Shown: in pieces, positions 11,452 through 21,486 of the stretch
Position numbering within the stretch: position 1 is the first letter of the stretch
Layout of the letters: every line of letters starts with the position of its first letter
Assembly (NCBI GenBank): GCA_036346355.1
Contig: CM070569.1
Location: 46,416,276 to 46,480,275, forward strand
Length of the DNA: 64,000 nt
Reading direction: 5' to 3'
Source: Rhipidocladum racemiflorum
Taxonomy: Eukaryota > Streptophyta > Magnoliopsida > Poales > Poaceae
Translations under genes and position numbers: made by a program
Notes under the pieces: model-generated
The model's input: the letters and a program-made list of their open reading frames with translations, nothing else
Told to the model about the DNA's origin: nothing
The model's database searches: none

Positions 11452-14400
11452 TCAAGTCACATTCCGATAGTCTAGGATGTTTAGCTCACTTCTCAATTCG
11501 CAAAATCGTTTCTCATCGAGAGGTTTGGTGAATATATCGGCCAATTGTTTCTCGGTTCTCACATAGGTAATATCTATGTCTCCCTTAAGAGAGTGATCTC
11601 TAAGGAAGTGGTGTCGGATGTCTATATGCTTGGTCCGAGAGTGTTGAACAGGATTGTTGGCTATCTTAATCGCACTCTCATTGTCACACAAGAGTGGTAC
11701 TCTATCCAACTTTAGTCCAAAATCCTTCAAGGTTTGCCTCATCCATAGCAATTGTGCACAACAACTTCCCGCGGCAATATATTCAGCTTCTGCGGTGGAT
11801 AGAGCTACTGAGTTTTGTTTCTTTGAGGACCAAGACACTAGTGATCTACCTAGAAATTGACAAGTCCCCGAAGTGCTTTTTCTATCCACTTTGCAACCCG
11901 CATAATCAGCATCCGAATAACCAATCAAATCGAATTTTGATCCTTTAGGATACCAAAGCCCTAAACTAGGTGTGTGAACTAAATATCTAAGAATTCTTTT
12001 CACGGCTACTAGGTGGCACTCTTTAGGAGTGGCTTGAAATCTTGCACACATACACACACTAAGCATAATATCAGGCCTAGATGCACAAAGATAAAGCAAT
12101 GAACCTATCATGGATCGATATACCTTTTGATCCACGGGATTACCTTCTTCATTTAGGCCGAGATGTCCGTTTGTAGCCATGGGTGTGTGAATAGGTTTGG
12201 TGCTCTCCATGTCAAACTTCTTGAGCATATCTTTGATGTACTTTGTTTGGCATAAGAATGTACCTTCCTTGAGTTGTTTGATTTGAAATCCGAGGAAGAA
12301 CTTTAGCTCGCCCATCATTAACATCTCAAATCTTTTCGTCATCAACCTACTGAATTCCTCACAAAAACTTTTATTAGTAGAACCAAATATAATGTCATCG
12401 ACATATATTTGGCACACAAATAGATCATTATCAACATATTTTGTGAAGAGAGTAGGATCGACTTTACCAATTTCGAAACCCTTTTTAATAAGAAAATCCT
12501 TAAGACATTCATACCATGCTCTAGGTGCTTGCTTAAGCCCATAGAGCGCCTTATGGAGTTTGTAGACATGCGTAGGGTTTTTGTGATCCTCCATTCCCGG
12601 CGGTTGCTCAACGTAAACCAATTCGGCAATTGGACCATTTAGGAATGCACTCTTGACGTCCATTTGATAAAGCTTGAAATCATGGTGAGTAGCAAATGCA
12701 ACTAATATACGAATTGATTCTAATCTAGCAACGGGAGCATAAGTCTCACCAAAATCCAAACCTTCAATTTGAGTGAATCCTTGAGCTACCAACCGAGCTT
12801 TATTTCTTGTGACAACTCCGTTTTCGTCTTGTTTGTTGCGGAAGACCCATTTGGTTCCAATCACGTTTTGATTTGGTCTTTCCACCAACGACCACACCTT
12901 GTTTCTAACGAAGTTGTTAAGCTCTTCATGCATAGCCATTATCCAATCCGGATCTCTTAGTGCATCTTCAACCTTCAAAGGTTCCAAAGTAGACACAAAA
13001 GAGTAAAATTCGCAAAAATTAGCTACTCTTGAGCGTGTAGTTACCCCCTTTTGGATATCACCGAGAATGTTATCGACGGGGTGATCTCTTTGGACACTTT
13101 GATGCACTCTTGGATGCGGCATTTGAGACGTTTGTTGAATTGGCTCATTATCTTCAATTTGATCATCCTCCATTAATTTGCTTGAACTATCTTGAGGAAT
13201 GTCTTGATTTTGATTTGAAGTGGGAGGCTCCACTTGTGTAGATGAATTATCTTGATGCACCTTTTCTTGCGGTCTCACTTCACCTATTGCCATCTTCTTG
13301 ATCGCAATGCTTGGCTCTTCCTCATTTTCTAGCACATTTAAATCAACTTGCTCTACTTGAGAGCCGTTAGATTCATCAAATGTCACGTCTCTCGCTATTT
13401 CAACGCAACCCGAGGTTTTGTTGAAAACGCGATAGGCATAGGCATTTGATCCATATCCTAGCAAGAAACCTTCATCGATCTTAGGAGCAAATTTAGAGTT
13501 CTTGGGTTTCTTGTTAAGAATGAAACATTTACTGAAAACTCTGAAATATGAAACATTTGATTTGTTACCGGTGAGGAGTTCGTAAGCCGTTTTCTTCAAT
13601 ATTTTGTGGAGATATAAACGGTTGATGGAGTGACATGCGGTGTTGACGGCTTCCGCCCAAAAGTGATCGGAGATCTTGTATTCATCAAGCATTGTCCTTG
13701 CCATCTCGATCAACGTCCGGTTCTTCCTTTCTACCACTCCATTTTGTTGAGGGGAGTATGGAGCAGAGAACTCGTGCTTGATCCCTTCTTCATCAAGAAA
13801 TTCTTCGACTTGAATGTTCTTGAATTCGCTTCCATTGTCACTTCGAATCTTCTTGATCTTCAACTCGAATTCATTTTGGGCTCTTCTTGCAAATTTCTTA
13901 ATTATCCCTTGTGTCTCACTTTTCTCTTGCAAAAAGAACACCCACGTGAAGCGTGAAAAGTCATCAACAATGACTAAACCATACTTGTTACCTCCGATGC
14001 TTATATAAGCGATAGGTCCGAAGAGGTCCATGTGTAGAAGCTCCAATGGTCTTGTCGTTGTCATGATGTTCTTTGCGGGATGACGCGCTCCAACTTGCTT
14101 TCCGGCTTGACAAGCGCTACAAATCCTGTTTTTCTCAAACTCAACATTCGTTAGTCCAATGATGTGGTCACCCTTTAGAAGCTTGTCGAGGTTCCTCATG
14201 CCAACATGAGCTAGCCGGCGATGCCACAACCAACCCATGCTAGACTTTGCCATCAAGCATGTTTGAAGTTTAGCGCTATTTGAATTGAAATCAACCAAAT
14301 AGAGCTTACCCTTCAAATATCCTTTAAAAGCAATTGAGGAGTCGTCTCTTCTAAAGACGGTCACATCCAAATTAGTAAATAGACAATTATAACCCATCTC

Positions 14401-14622
14401 GCACAGTTGCGACACGGATAACAAATTGTAATTTAAGGACTTAACTAGCAAGACATTTGATATTGAATGATCATTAGAAATAGCAATTTTACCTAATCCC
14501 ATTACCTCACCTTTACCATTATCGCCAAACACAATATTTTCATATTGTGACCCTTTCTCATCAAAAGATGAAAACATTTTCTTTTCTCCGGTCATGTGGT
14601 TTGTGCAACCACTATCAAGCAC
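11452..14622 (-). CDS. pol: pol of copy B (intact Ty1/copia polyprotein)
   Basis: A 1056-codon open frame, the best preserved retroelement gene here. Domains by approximate residue: protease 1-70 with the D-S-G triad (LDSGCTNHM); GAG-pre-integrase 130-160 (WHRRLAHVG); integrase zinc ligands (ICSACQAGK) near 170; integrase core 190-350 with MDLFGP, RSDNGSEF and the glutamate in NGVVERKN; an acidic/Q-rich linker; RT 560-810 with LVAQGFTQ, KSAFLNG and catalytic YVDD; RNase H 910-1050 with SDADYAG, STAEAEY and DNESA. It ends ADIFTKPLD plus about 20 residues, the family's usual end. The listed start is an internal methionine: in vivo the frame would continue from Gag, because 40 bp upstream the gag UGA is in the same frame. 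One codon is missing in-frame in the integrase C-terminal region (VFSKC versus VFGSKC in the other copies). No stop codons are seen. Confidence 0.93.
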   Translation of the reverse strand: MLDSGCTNHMTGEKKMFSSFDEKGSQYENIVFGDNGKGEVMGLGKIAISNDHSISNVLLVKSLNYNLLSVSQLCEMGYNCLFTNLDVTVFRRDDSSIAFKGYLKGKLYLVDFNSNSAKLQTCLMAKSSMGWLWHRRLAHVGMRNLDKLLKGDHIIGLTNVEFEKNRICSACQAGKQVGARHPAKNIMTTTRPLELLHMDLFGPIAYISIGGNKYGLVIVDDFSRFTWVFFLQEKSETQGIIKKFARRAQNEFELKIKKIRSDNGSEFKNIQVEEFLDEEGIKHEFSAPYSPQQNGVVERKNRTLIEMARTMLDEYKISDHFWAEAVNTACHSINRLYLHKILKKTAYELLTGNKSNVSYFRVFSKCFILNKKPKNSKFAPKIDEGFLLGYGSNAYAYRVFNKTSGCVEIARDVTFDESNGSQVEQVDLNVLENEEEPSIAIKKMAIGEVRPQEKVHQDNSSTQVEPPTSNQNQDIPQDSSSKLMEDDQIEDNEPIQQTSQMPHPRVHQSVQRDHPVDNILGDIQKGVTTRSRVANFCEFYSFVSTLEPLKVEDALRDPDWIMAMHEELNNFVRNKVWSLVERPNQNVIGTKWVFRNKQDENGVVTRNKARLVAQGFTQIEGLDFGETYAPVARLESIRILVAFATHHDFKLYQMDVKSAFLNGPIAELVYVEQPPGMEDHKNPTHVYKLHKALYGLKQAPRAWYECLKDFLIKKGFEIGKVDPTLFTKYVDNDLFVCQIYVDDIIFGSTNKSFCEEFSRLMTKRFEMLMMGELKFFLGFQIKQLKEGTFLCQTKYIKDMLKKFDMESTKPIHTPMATNGHLGLNEEGNPVDQKVYRSMIGSLLYLCASRPDIMLSVCMCARFQATPKECHLVAVKRILRYLVHTPSLGLWYPKGSKFDLIGYSDADYAGCKVDRKSTSGTCQFLGRSLVSWSSKKQNSVALSTAEAEYIAAGSCCAQLLWMRQTLKDFGLKLDRVPLLCDNESAIKIANNPVQHSRTKHIDIRHHFLRDHSLKGDIDITYVRTEKQLADIFTKPLDEKRFCELRSELNILDYRNVT

Positions 14623-14661
14623 CCAACTTGATCCCCCGAGGTATAATCCTACGAAAACGCA

Positions 14662-16929
14662 TCAAGTCTTGTTTTTAGGTACCCAAATTCTTTTGGGTCC
14701 TTGCATGTTAGTAATTAAAACTTTTGGTACCCACACTTTCTTTTTGCTCACATCATTAGAGTGGTGGGCACCGACAAAATGAGCAACCACTTTACCACGG
14801 TGGTTTCTCTTCAATATGTAAGAAGCAAAGTGAATGGAATGAGATGTATGACATTGAGGATGCTTCTTTGAATCTTGCCCGGTTTTGATGACTTGTGTGG
14901 TGGTCAATAGTTGTTTGTCATTTCCTTTGACAAACTTGATGCATTCCTTACCTTTTACAACCACACGGTCATTTCCTTTGCATTCATACTTATCATATCC
15001 TAGCCCTTCTTTATTTTTGTTTCTACGAGTGTTGATTGTTTTGTAGAGGGCATCCTTGGATTGATAAGTCTTGATGCAACCATACTTTACCAAGGCATTC
15101 AATCTCTCGTTTTCTCCTTTTAATACTTGCACAAGTTGGGAATTAGTAGAGCAAGCATTAATATCAATATTATAGCAACGAGAGCAACCATTACTAGTGG
15201 AAGGAATAGAAGCCATTGAAGAATTAATAATTGGAGAATTAAGATCATTAAGAGATTCAATTTGCACTTCAAGAGCTTGAAGATTGTTTTCGGACTTATG
15301 ACATTCTCTTGAAGTGACTCATTTGAACCCTTAAGTAATGTTATTGAATTATTAGCCAAATCAAGCTTTTGGTTAACAATTCAATTGTCTCCTTTTCTTT
15401 TGTGAGAACCTTCTCGAGAGCAAGATTTTTCTTCTTTTCACAAATTAGCAACTCTTCTTGCTTCTCGAGAGTTTCCTCTTGGCTATCTATTCTTTTCAAT
15501 AGTTTATGAATCTTATCAATAGCCGCTTTTGCTTAAGTCACAAAATAGAGCATCATCATCATCATTATCATCACTATCCAATTCACTATCACTACTTGGA
15601 GGTTTTGACTTAGTCATTACCTTCCGCCCTTTTGCCATGAGACAAGCGGGTGCGTCGTCGTTGTCGGTGTCGCTCATGTCGCGAAGAGTGATTTTGTTGG
15701 AGGAGCGGCTTCAATGGCGGCGGTGGCGACTCCTTCATCATCGGTGTCGGAGTCGAGTCGTTTGAATCCCATTCTTCGCCAATATGGGCTCGCCCCAAGT
15801 ACTTCTTCTTGTAGCCTTTATTTTTCTTGCTTGGCTCACTCTTCTTTTGCTCATTTGAGGAGGTCTTCTTCTTTGGACAATCGGCGATGAAGTGTCCAAC
15901 TTCACCGCACTCATAGCACGCCCTCTTCACATTTCTTCTTCTCCTTGACTTGTCATTGAAGTTTTTCTTGTATTTGCTTGACCGTCATACTTGAGGAATT
16001 TTTGAACTTTCTCACAAACAATGCCAAGTCTTCTTCATCTTCGCTTTCATCTTCCTCATCATCACTTGATGTTGATTCTTCCTTTTTGCTTGCCTTCAAA
16101 GCTATTTGCTTTGGTCTTGAGCTAGAGCTTTGCTTGGCAAGATTCTTCACTTCTTTTGCTTCTTCCTCCATGAGTTCATGTGAAAGAATTCTTCCGAGCA
16201 CGTCATTTGGAGTGAGCCTTTTGAAATCTTTTCGCCTCGTATAAGGGTTACGAGAGTAGAGTTCCTTGGGGCAAAGGCTCTCAACATCCTTTTTACCACG
16301 ACGTGGTCTGTCATATCCTTGCTTCCAAGCCCTCTTATCTTGTTTACGAGGATCATCAAGCGGTCATACATTTGTTGTGGAGTCTCATCATCATTCATGA
16401 CAAATCTCCCCAACTTGCCTTCTAGCAATTCAATCTTTGATTCCCTTACACTTGATGTACCCTCATGTGCTACTTGGAGTGTGTCCCATATCTCTTTGGC
16501 TTCTTCCAAGCCATCCACTTTGTTGAATTCCTCGGGACTCAATGCTCCAAGCAACACACTTGCGGCTTGAGCATTGCGGTGGATGTTTTGCTCTTGTTCC
16601 GGCGTGAGCTCCATATCGTCTTCTGGCATATCTAAACCTGTGCAAACAATCTTCCAAACACTAGGATGGAGTGACATCAAGTGCATTTTCATCTTGTGCC
16701 TCCAAGCGGAATAGTACGTGCCATCAAAGAAAGGAGCACGCCCGGAGGGCACAGTGATATACGAATGCGAGGAGGAAGTATTTAATTTTTCATAATTGAA
16801 TGGAATTTGAGCTCCCTGAGTAGATGTAGAGGTAGCTTCCTCTTTGCTCTTGCCGGGAGTTCCATCTCCGGCTCTTGGACTATTTTGCTCGTCCGTCATG
16901 ACAACCTTCAACCCGGTGTTGGCCATCAC
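14662..16929 (-). pseudogene. gag: gag of copy B (frameshifted)
   Basis: Same Gag as in copy A, starting at 16929 (MMANTGLKVV) and ending KNKT plus UGA at 14662. The first 260 codons are open and hold the gag domain. Single-base losses near 16230, 15985 and 15960, and further indels around 15760, 15680, 15375 and 15290, split the acidic region, zinc knuckle and coiled coil into separate frames. The CCHC knuckle is readable around 15870-15925. After the UGA the protease frame continues in register with Gag in this copy only (see pol of copy B). The many small indels could be decay or residual assembly error. Confidence 0.88.
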
Positions 16930-16964
16930 GTTCCTTCAAGCGGTTAAGCCTTCGAGAAGGTTTG

Positions 16965-16976
16965 GCTCTGATACCA
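16965..16976 (-). promoter_or_regulatory. Primer-binding site, copy B
   Basis: Same TGGTATCAGAGC methionine-tRNA complement, two bases inside LTR 2. It marks the start of minus-strand DNA synthesis for copy B. Confidence 0.92.
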
Positions 16977-17725
16977 ATTGAAAAGGTTAGAAGATTGCCT
17001 AGAGGGGGGGTGAATAGGCTAATTTTAAATTAAAACAATTTAATGCAGCGGAAACTGGTCGGATATTCTGAATTAATATCGAAACTTCCGAAAACTTCGG
17101 AACTTCCGTAATTACTTCGGACTATCCGATTAGCACTTGACTGAAAGAGTCAAGTAGAAAGAGCAGTTCGACAACTAGCACTAGACAACTAACATTGTAC
17201 TGAAGAAAATTAATAAGATTAATCAGGCAGCTAGAGACAAGAGAGAACACAATAGTTTGATTCCCGGAGTTCGGATCCTTGAGGGGATCGTACGTCTCCG
17301 TTGAGGAGGCTCCAAAGAGCCCGGGTCTTTTCCAACCCTTTCCTCCCAAACCTCGGTCGCACTTGAGGCTTGGTTCCACTATTTGGTTCCTTCCCTTTCG
17401 GAGGCGGAGCCGGCCTTCACAAACTTCTCACGGCTTCCCACAATCTTTGGGGCTCGTGAGCGACGCCTAGCCGTCTAGGAGTCCTTCAACCTCCAAGAGA
17501 AATGAATGCACTCAATTTCGATCTTGGAGAGGTTCTCTACTTTCTCAAGATGAATACCAACTTAGCTCCTTGACTTTCGATCACACTTGACAAACTCTCA
17601 CTCACTAAATGATCCCTAAGATCAAGGAGGAGAGAAAGCTCAAAGGATGCTCTAGAGAATACACAAGAAGCTTAAATGAATAGCCCAAGCAAGTGTGTAA
17701 CCAAAGAAAAGGAGTGAGAGAGGGG

Positions 17726-17734
17726 TATTTATAG
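17726..17734 (-). promoter_or_regulatory. TATA-like box in LTR 2
   Basis: Minus-strand CTATAAATA at the position equivalent to LTR 1; likely core promoter for copy B. Confidence 0.7.
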
Positions 17735-17771
17735 TTTTGGATCAAAACTAGCCGTTACCCACTCGACCTCA

Positions 17772-18277
17772 CATCGGAATATCCGAAAAGAACTTCGGAA
17801 CATCCGATGTGTGCAAACTACCAGACTTGGAAAGCTTCCAACGGTCGAAAACAACACGCATCGGAAAGTCCGATAACAACATCGGAACATCCGATGACTC
17901 TCAGAGAGGGAACCCAACAAATCAAGCTAAGTCCACATCGTAATGTCCGAAAATAGACATCGGAACATCCGAAGAAAGCGATGGGCTCCCAAACAGAAAA
18001 CAACCACTTCGGAACTTCCGAAGACGCAACTTCGGACAATCCGAACTAGACAGAGAGCACCTTTACACAAGAAGGCACACATCGGACCTTCCGATACTCA
18101 ATATCGGAACATCCGAACCAAACAGAGAGCTCCCAATCTAAAACACAACAGGTATCGGAACATCCGAAACAGAACAACGAATGTCCGAACCAAACAGAAC
18201 ACATCGGACTGAAGCACAACTGCACTTCGGAACATCTGAACTATCGGAGTGTCCGATACAAATTCGGAACATCCGAC
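17772..18277. repeat. Palindromic repeat cluster in LTR 2
   Basis: Same cluster as in LTR 1, in the same order and spacing. A few half-sites have lost one or two bases. Confidence 0.85.
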
Positions 18278-18609
18278 CTGAACTTAAAACAAACTACATT
18301 CCGAAGCGAGAGAGAACACTTCTAGCCCTTGAGAGACTCGCCTAAGTTCATCTTGAGTGAGGAGAACATCTCTAAGTCAATTTCAATGCATCCCTCTTAA
18401 TAGTACGGCATTCCTATGACTCAATAGATCAAATTTCAAGCTTAAATACCGTTTTTCTTACTCAGCGCTACTAGGGGACACTTCACGTGCATAGACGATC
18501 TCTTCTTGAAGCATTTGCCTGTTCATAAACTAGTTGAACACATTAGTTTCTTTAATCGTTTGTCATTAATCACCCAAAACAAATTTAGGGGGCCTAGATG
18601 CACTTTCAA

Positions 18610-18622
18610 TCTCCCCCTTTTT
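18610..18622 (-). promoter_or_regulatory. Polypurine tract, copy C
   Basis: Same AAAAAGGGGGAGA tract on the minus strand, directly before LTR 2 acting as 3' LTR of copy C. Confidence 0.9.
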
Positions 18623-19044
18623 GGTGATTGATGACAACACGATTCAGGACAAGTTTATAAAACATTAAGAGAGAATAAATATAGACGGAACTCCCTTTCA
18701 AAATGTGCATTGAGAATGAAACTTGAAAACAAATGCACTTTTCGAGAGAAGAAAAGAAATGGAGCTCCCCCTATATCCTTGCATAGGAGATTTAACACAA
18801 GGTAGACAGGATAAACAGTATGGATAAATAATAACCATCAAGTTAGCAAGAGATCTCCATGCAAAAACAATAAAGAGATTAAAGCGATAATAACATTCAA
18901 CAACGAAGTTTTAAACCAAATAAACTAAGTTCCAAGTTCACGGACTCAACGACTTTGAACCAGGGATAGATAGATAAAATTGTCCATCTCTCCCCCTTTG
19001 GCATCAAGCACCACAAAGGAAGGAGAGAGAGAGAGAGAGAGAGA
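18623..19044 (-). other. ORF3-PPT spacer of copy C with GA microsatellite
   Basis: Equivalent to the copy B spacer, with the same internal purine tracts and a slightly shorter (GA)n run at about 19023-19044. No gene. Confidence 0.75.
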
Positions 19045-20482
19045 CTAATCAGACTCCTCTGATGCAGCTTCATCTGACCCAGATTCTTCGTCGTCATCCT
19101 CAGACTCTGACGCATCAGGTGCTGGAGCAAAGGGATCCTCGATCTCTTCTTCACTTTCCTCGTCCTCTGAGCACTCCAGATTCAGATGCCTTTGGATATC
19201 CTTGAGTCGCTTGGCATTCTTCTTCTGCTTTTCTGAGTTGCTCTTGCAAAGAACAAATATTGATTTTAAAGCTCGCAGAATAGGTGAAGAAGATCCGCTG
19301 GGAGCAGAAGCTGAAGGAGTAGCAACAAAAGAAGTAGTCCTCCTGGTGGAAGCCCTGGTGGCTCACTGAGAAGGGGCCTTGATTGCCCTGACTTGAAGCG
19401 CCACATGCTTTCCATCACACTCAAACTGCTGCCCAGTCACTTGTTCAATCAAATGCATGATAAATGGAGCATATCCACGGCCTCATACGGGCTCTGTCCA
19501 ATGAGTATGATCTCATTCGAGATGAAGTCAAAGACATCGAAGGGTCTCGACCATCTTGCATTACCTTTCAGGAGATTTCTGGTGAAAGACAGGACATGAG
19601 AAGCATCACCTTCTTTAGGAGCCAAAGTCTTCCTGAAGAGTCTGTTCAGAATGGCAAAGAAGGGCTTCATCCCCTTGGTGTCACCTGGCTCGAACTCTGC
19701 ATTCTCCTCATACAAGAAATTCAGATTTGATGCACCGAGAGACTTCATTGTGGATCGATCTCTGTCCCCTCGAGTGCCTTCAGTAAAATCAAGTAACCTG
19801 GCAACCGAACATATGTAGTTTCATACCAAGTTCCTCAGTCATCCAAGTGAAGAGTAGAGACTCGATCCTGGAGACATACATTGTAGCATAGAACCGAGCT
19901 ATGATCTCTGTGGTTCCAATCATCTTTGAAAAGCCATGATTCTTTTGGTGTTAGTTCTTTCACAGGCTGCAATAACTTCATTGAATGTAGCATCATCTGC
20001 TGCTGCCATATACTCCCAATCAACACATTGCATTTGGATTACCGGATTCTTTCTAGGGTAAATGACTGAGGCATAAAAGTCTGTTGAAAGAATGTCCGAA
20101 ACGTGAGTCGAAGAGAAGCTGGTCATTTCGCTTTGGATTCTCTTCACGAGCTCTTCTCACTTGTCTCGCTTTTCCTTTGTAGCTCATCAAGCTTCCTCTG
20201 CAGTCTAGGGTTCCTCTCAGGTGCTCTCAATCTCGGCATGTCTCTAGCCTGAGATCCTGAGGCACCTGCAATACCCTTGCCTTTCCTAGAGGGTAGCGGT
20301 GCTCCACGAGGCACATTGACTGTCTGAGCGGCCTGTGCAGCATGTTCACTGATTGTAATCCCTGGTTGAGATCCTCGAGCTGAAGCTCGCTTTGTTCTTG
20401 CCCCAGTTGGAGTTTTGCGCTTTCGACTGAAAGTGACTTTAGCCGGATCCTGAGGAGGCTGATCACCCTGACTTGGGTCCAT
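19045..20482 (-). pseudogene. ORF3 (envelope-position gene) of copy C
   Basis: Start at 20482 (MDPSQGDQPPQDPAK), stop at 19045 just before a GA microsatellite. Same domain order as copy B. Here the NAEFEPGDTKGMKPFF junction that is broken in copy B is in frame, showing that the uninterrupted reading is ancestral. Other indels (about 20145, 20090, 19915, 19855-19750, 19560-19490) break it into several blocks, so it is non-functional as it stands. Confidence 0.85.
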
Positions 20483-21486
20483 TTGAGAAAGCTGACACGG
20501 AATAGATTGATAAGATAAAAGAAACTAGAGAGAACACTGGTTTCAGTGCTGTACTATCAACATCGGAAGTTCCGACAAAGTATCGGAAGTTCCGACTTTA
20601 CATCGGAAGTTCCGACAGAGAATTTCGGAAGTTCCGATATATTCGGTACAACCCTAAAACTAGGATTCCAACCAAATCAACCCAAGGAATTCGATAAAAC
20701 TTGAGATCTAGGCGGGGAAACACTAGTGCAACAAGTCTACCGAAAGATATGATCAAGAATTTTACAAAGAGGAATAATCTCGAGATTGGGGATCTAGGTT
20801 TACCTGAAAATACGAAAGAACACAAGATTAACGCGAGAAGAGATCCTCCAAGCCGAAGTAAAAACTTCCTTGGAGAGAGATCGGAGTTTCCGTAGGCTCG
20901 GAGACTCCGAAGACGACAAGAGATGAAGAAAGTAGAACCGTACGGAGGCTAAGCAAAAAACAAATGAGGAGGAGGGGCCAACCGAGCGGTCCTTTTCAAG
21001 CGTTTACACACACTTCGGAAGTTCCGAACTGAAGTTCGGAGGTTCCGAACGATTTGATTTTCCAGAAAGTCGGAGTGTCCGATATAGGATATCGGATGTT
21101 CCGAAGAGTTCAAGTTTCCAGCGAACCAAAAGCTGAGCAGGATTCGGATATTCCGATAAAAATATCGGATGTTCCGAAGAGTTCAAAAACACAGAATTCG
21201 GATATTCCGATGACACAATCGGAAATTCCGAAGAGTTGATTTTTCCAGCTGACAAGGAGAAAGGATAGGATTTCTGAGATGGAAGAGATTGAGACTTTGA
21301 GACAGTGAACTCGGCAGTCATCCTACTTGTGATCAGAGACCAAAGCAACAGTCGAAGCTATGATCACAGGTGGAATGACTAAAGATGCAATTTACAACTC
21401 AACTCTTTCAAAGACAGATAATTAATTTTTGCAATCCTTTTATTTTCAAATCACCAAGAATAGTAACTATATATGCGAACAAGATG
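20483..21486 (-). other. pol-ORF3 spacer of copy C with palindromic repeats
   Basis: Same spacer, with the most regular palindromes of the three copies (about 20560-20638 and 21015-21235). No supportable gene. Confidence 0.75.

Larger units (their letters stand above)
6937..18608 (-). mobile_element. Sirevirus (Ty1/copia) copy B, complete with two LTRs
   Basis: Complete minus-strand element with 5' LTR 16979-18608, internal region 8569-16978 (about 8.4 kb) and 3' LTR 6937-8568. It has PBS, gag, pol, ORF3 and PPT in canonical order. Pol is uninterrupted from the protease active site to the end of RNase H, which makes it the best preserved copy. Gag and ORF3 each contain small frameshifts. Both of its LTRs are shared with the neighbouring copies, so it has no private target-site duplication. 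This is the signature of a tandem array made by recombination between LTRs, not of three independent insertions. Confidence 0.92.
16979..18608 (-). repeat. Sirevirus LTR 2 (shared by copies B and C)
   Basis: 1630-bp LTR, nearly identical over its whole length to LTR 1, with the same TG...CA ends, TATA position and palindrome cluster. It serves as 5' LTR of copy B and 3' LTR of copy C. Differences from LTR 1 are scattered single-base changes and 1-3 bp indels. Confidence 0.93.

Noticed and set aside
13630..13956. Plus-strand 108-codon reading opposite the integrase, conserved in copies A and C
   Set aside because: Its conservation is explained by near-identity of the copies; the minus-strand integrase motifs account for the sequence.
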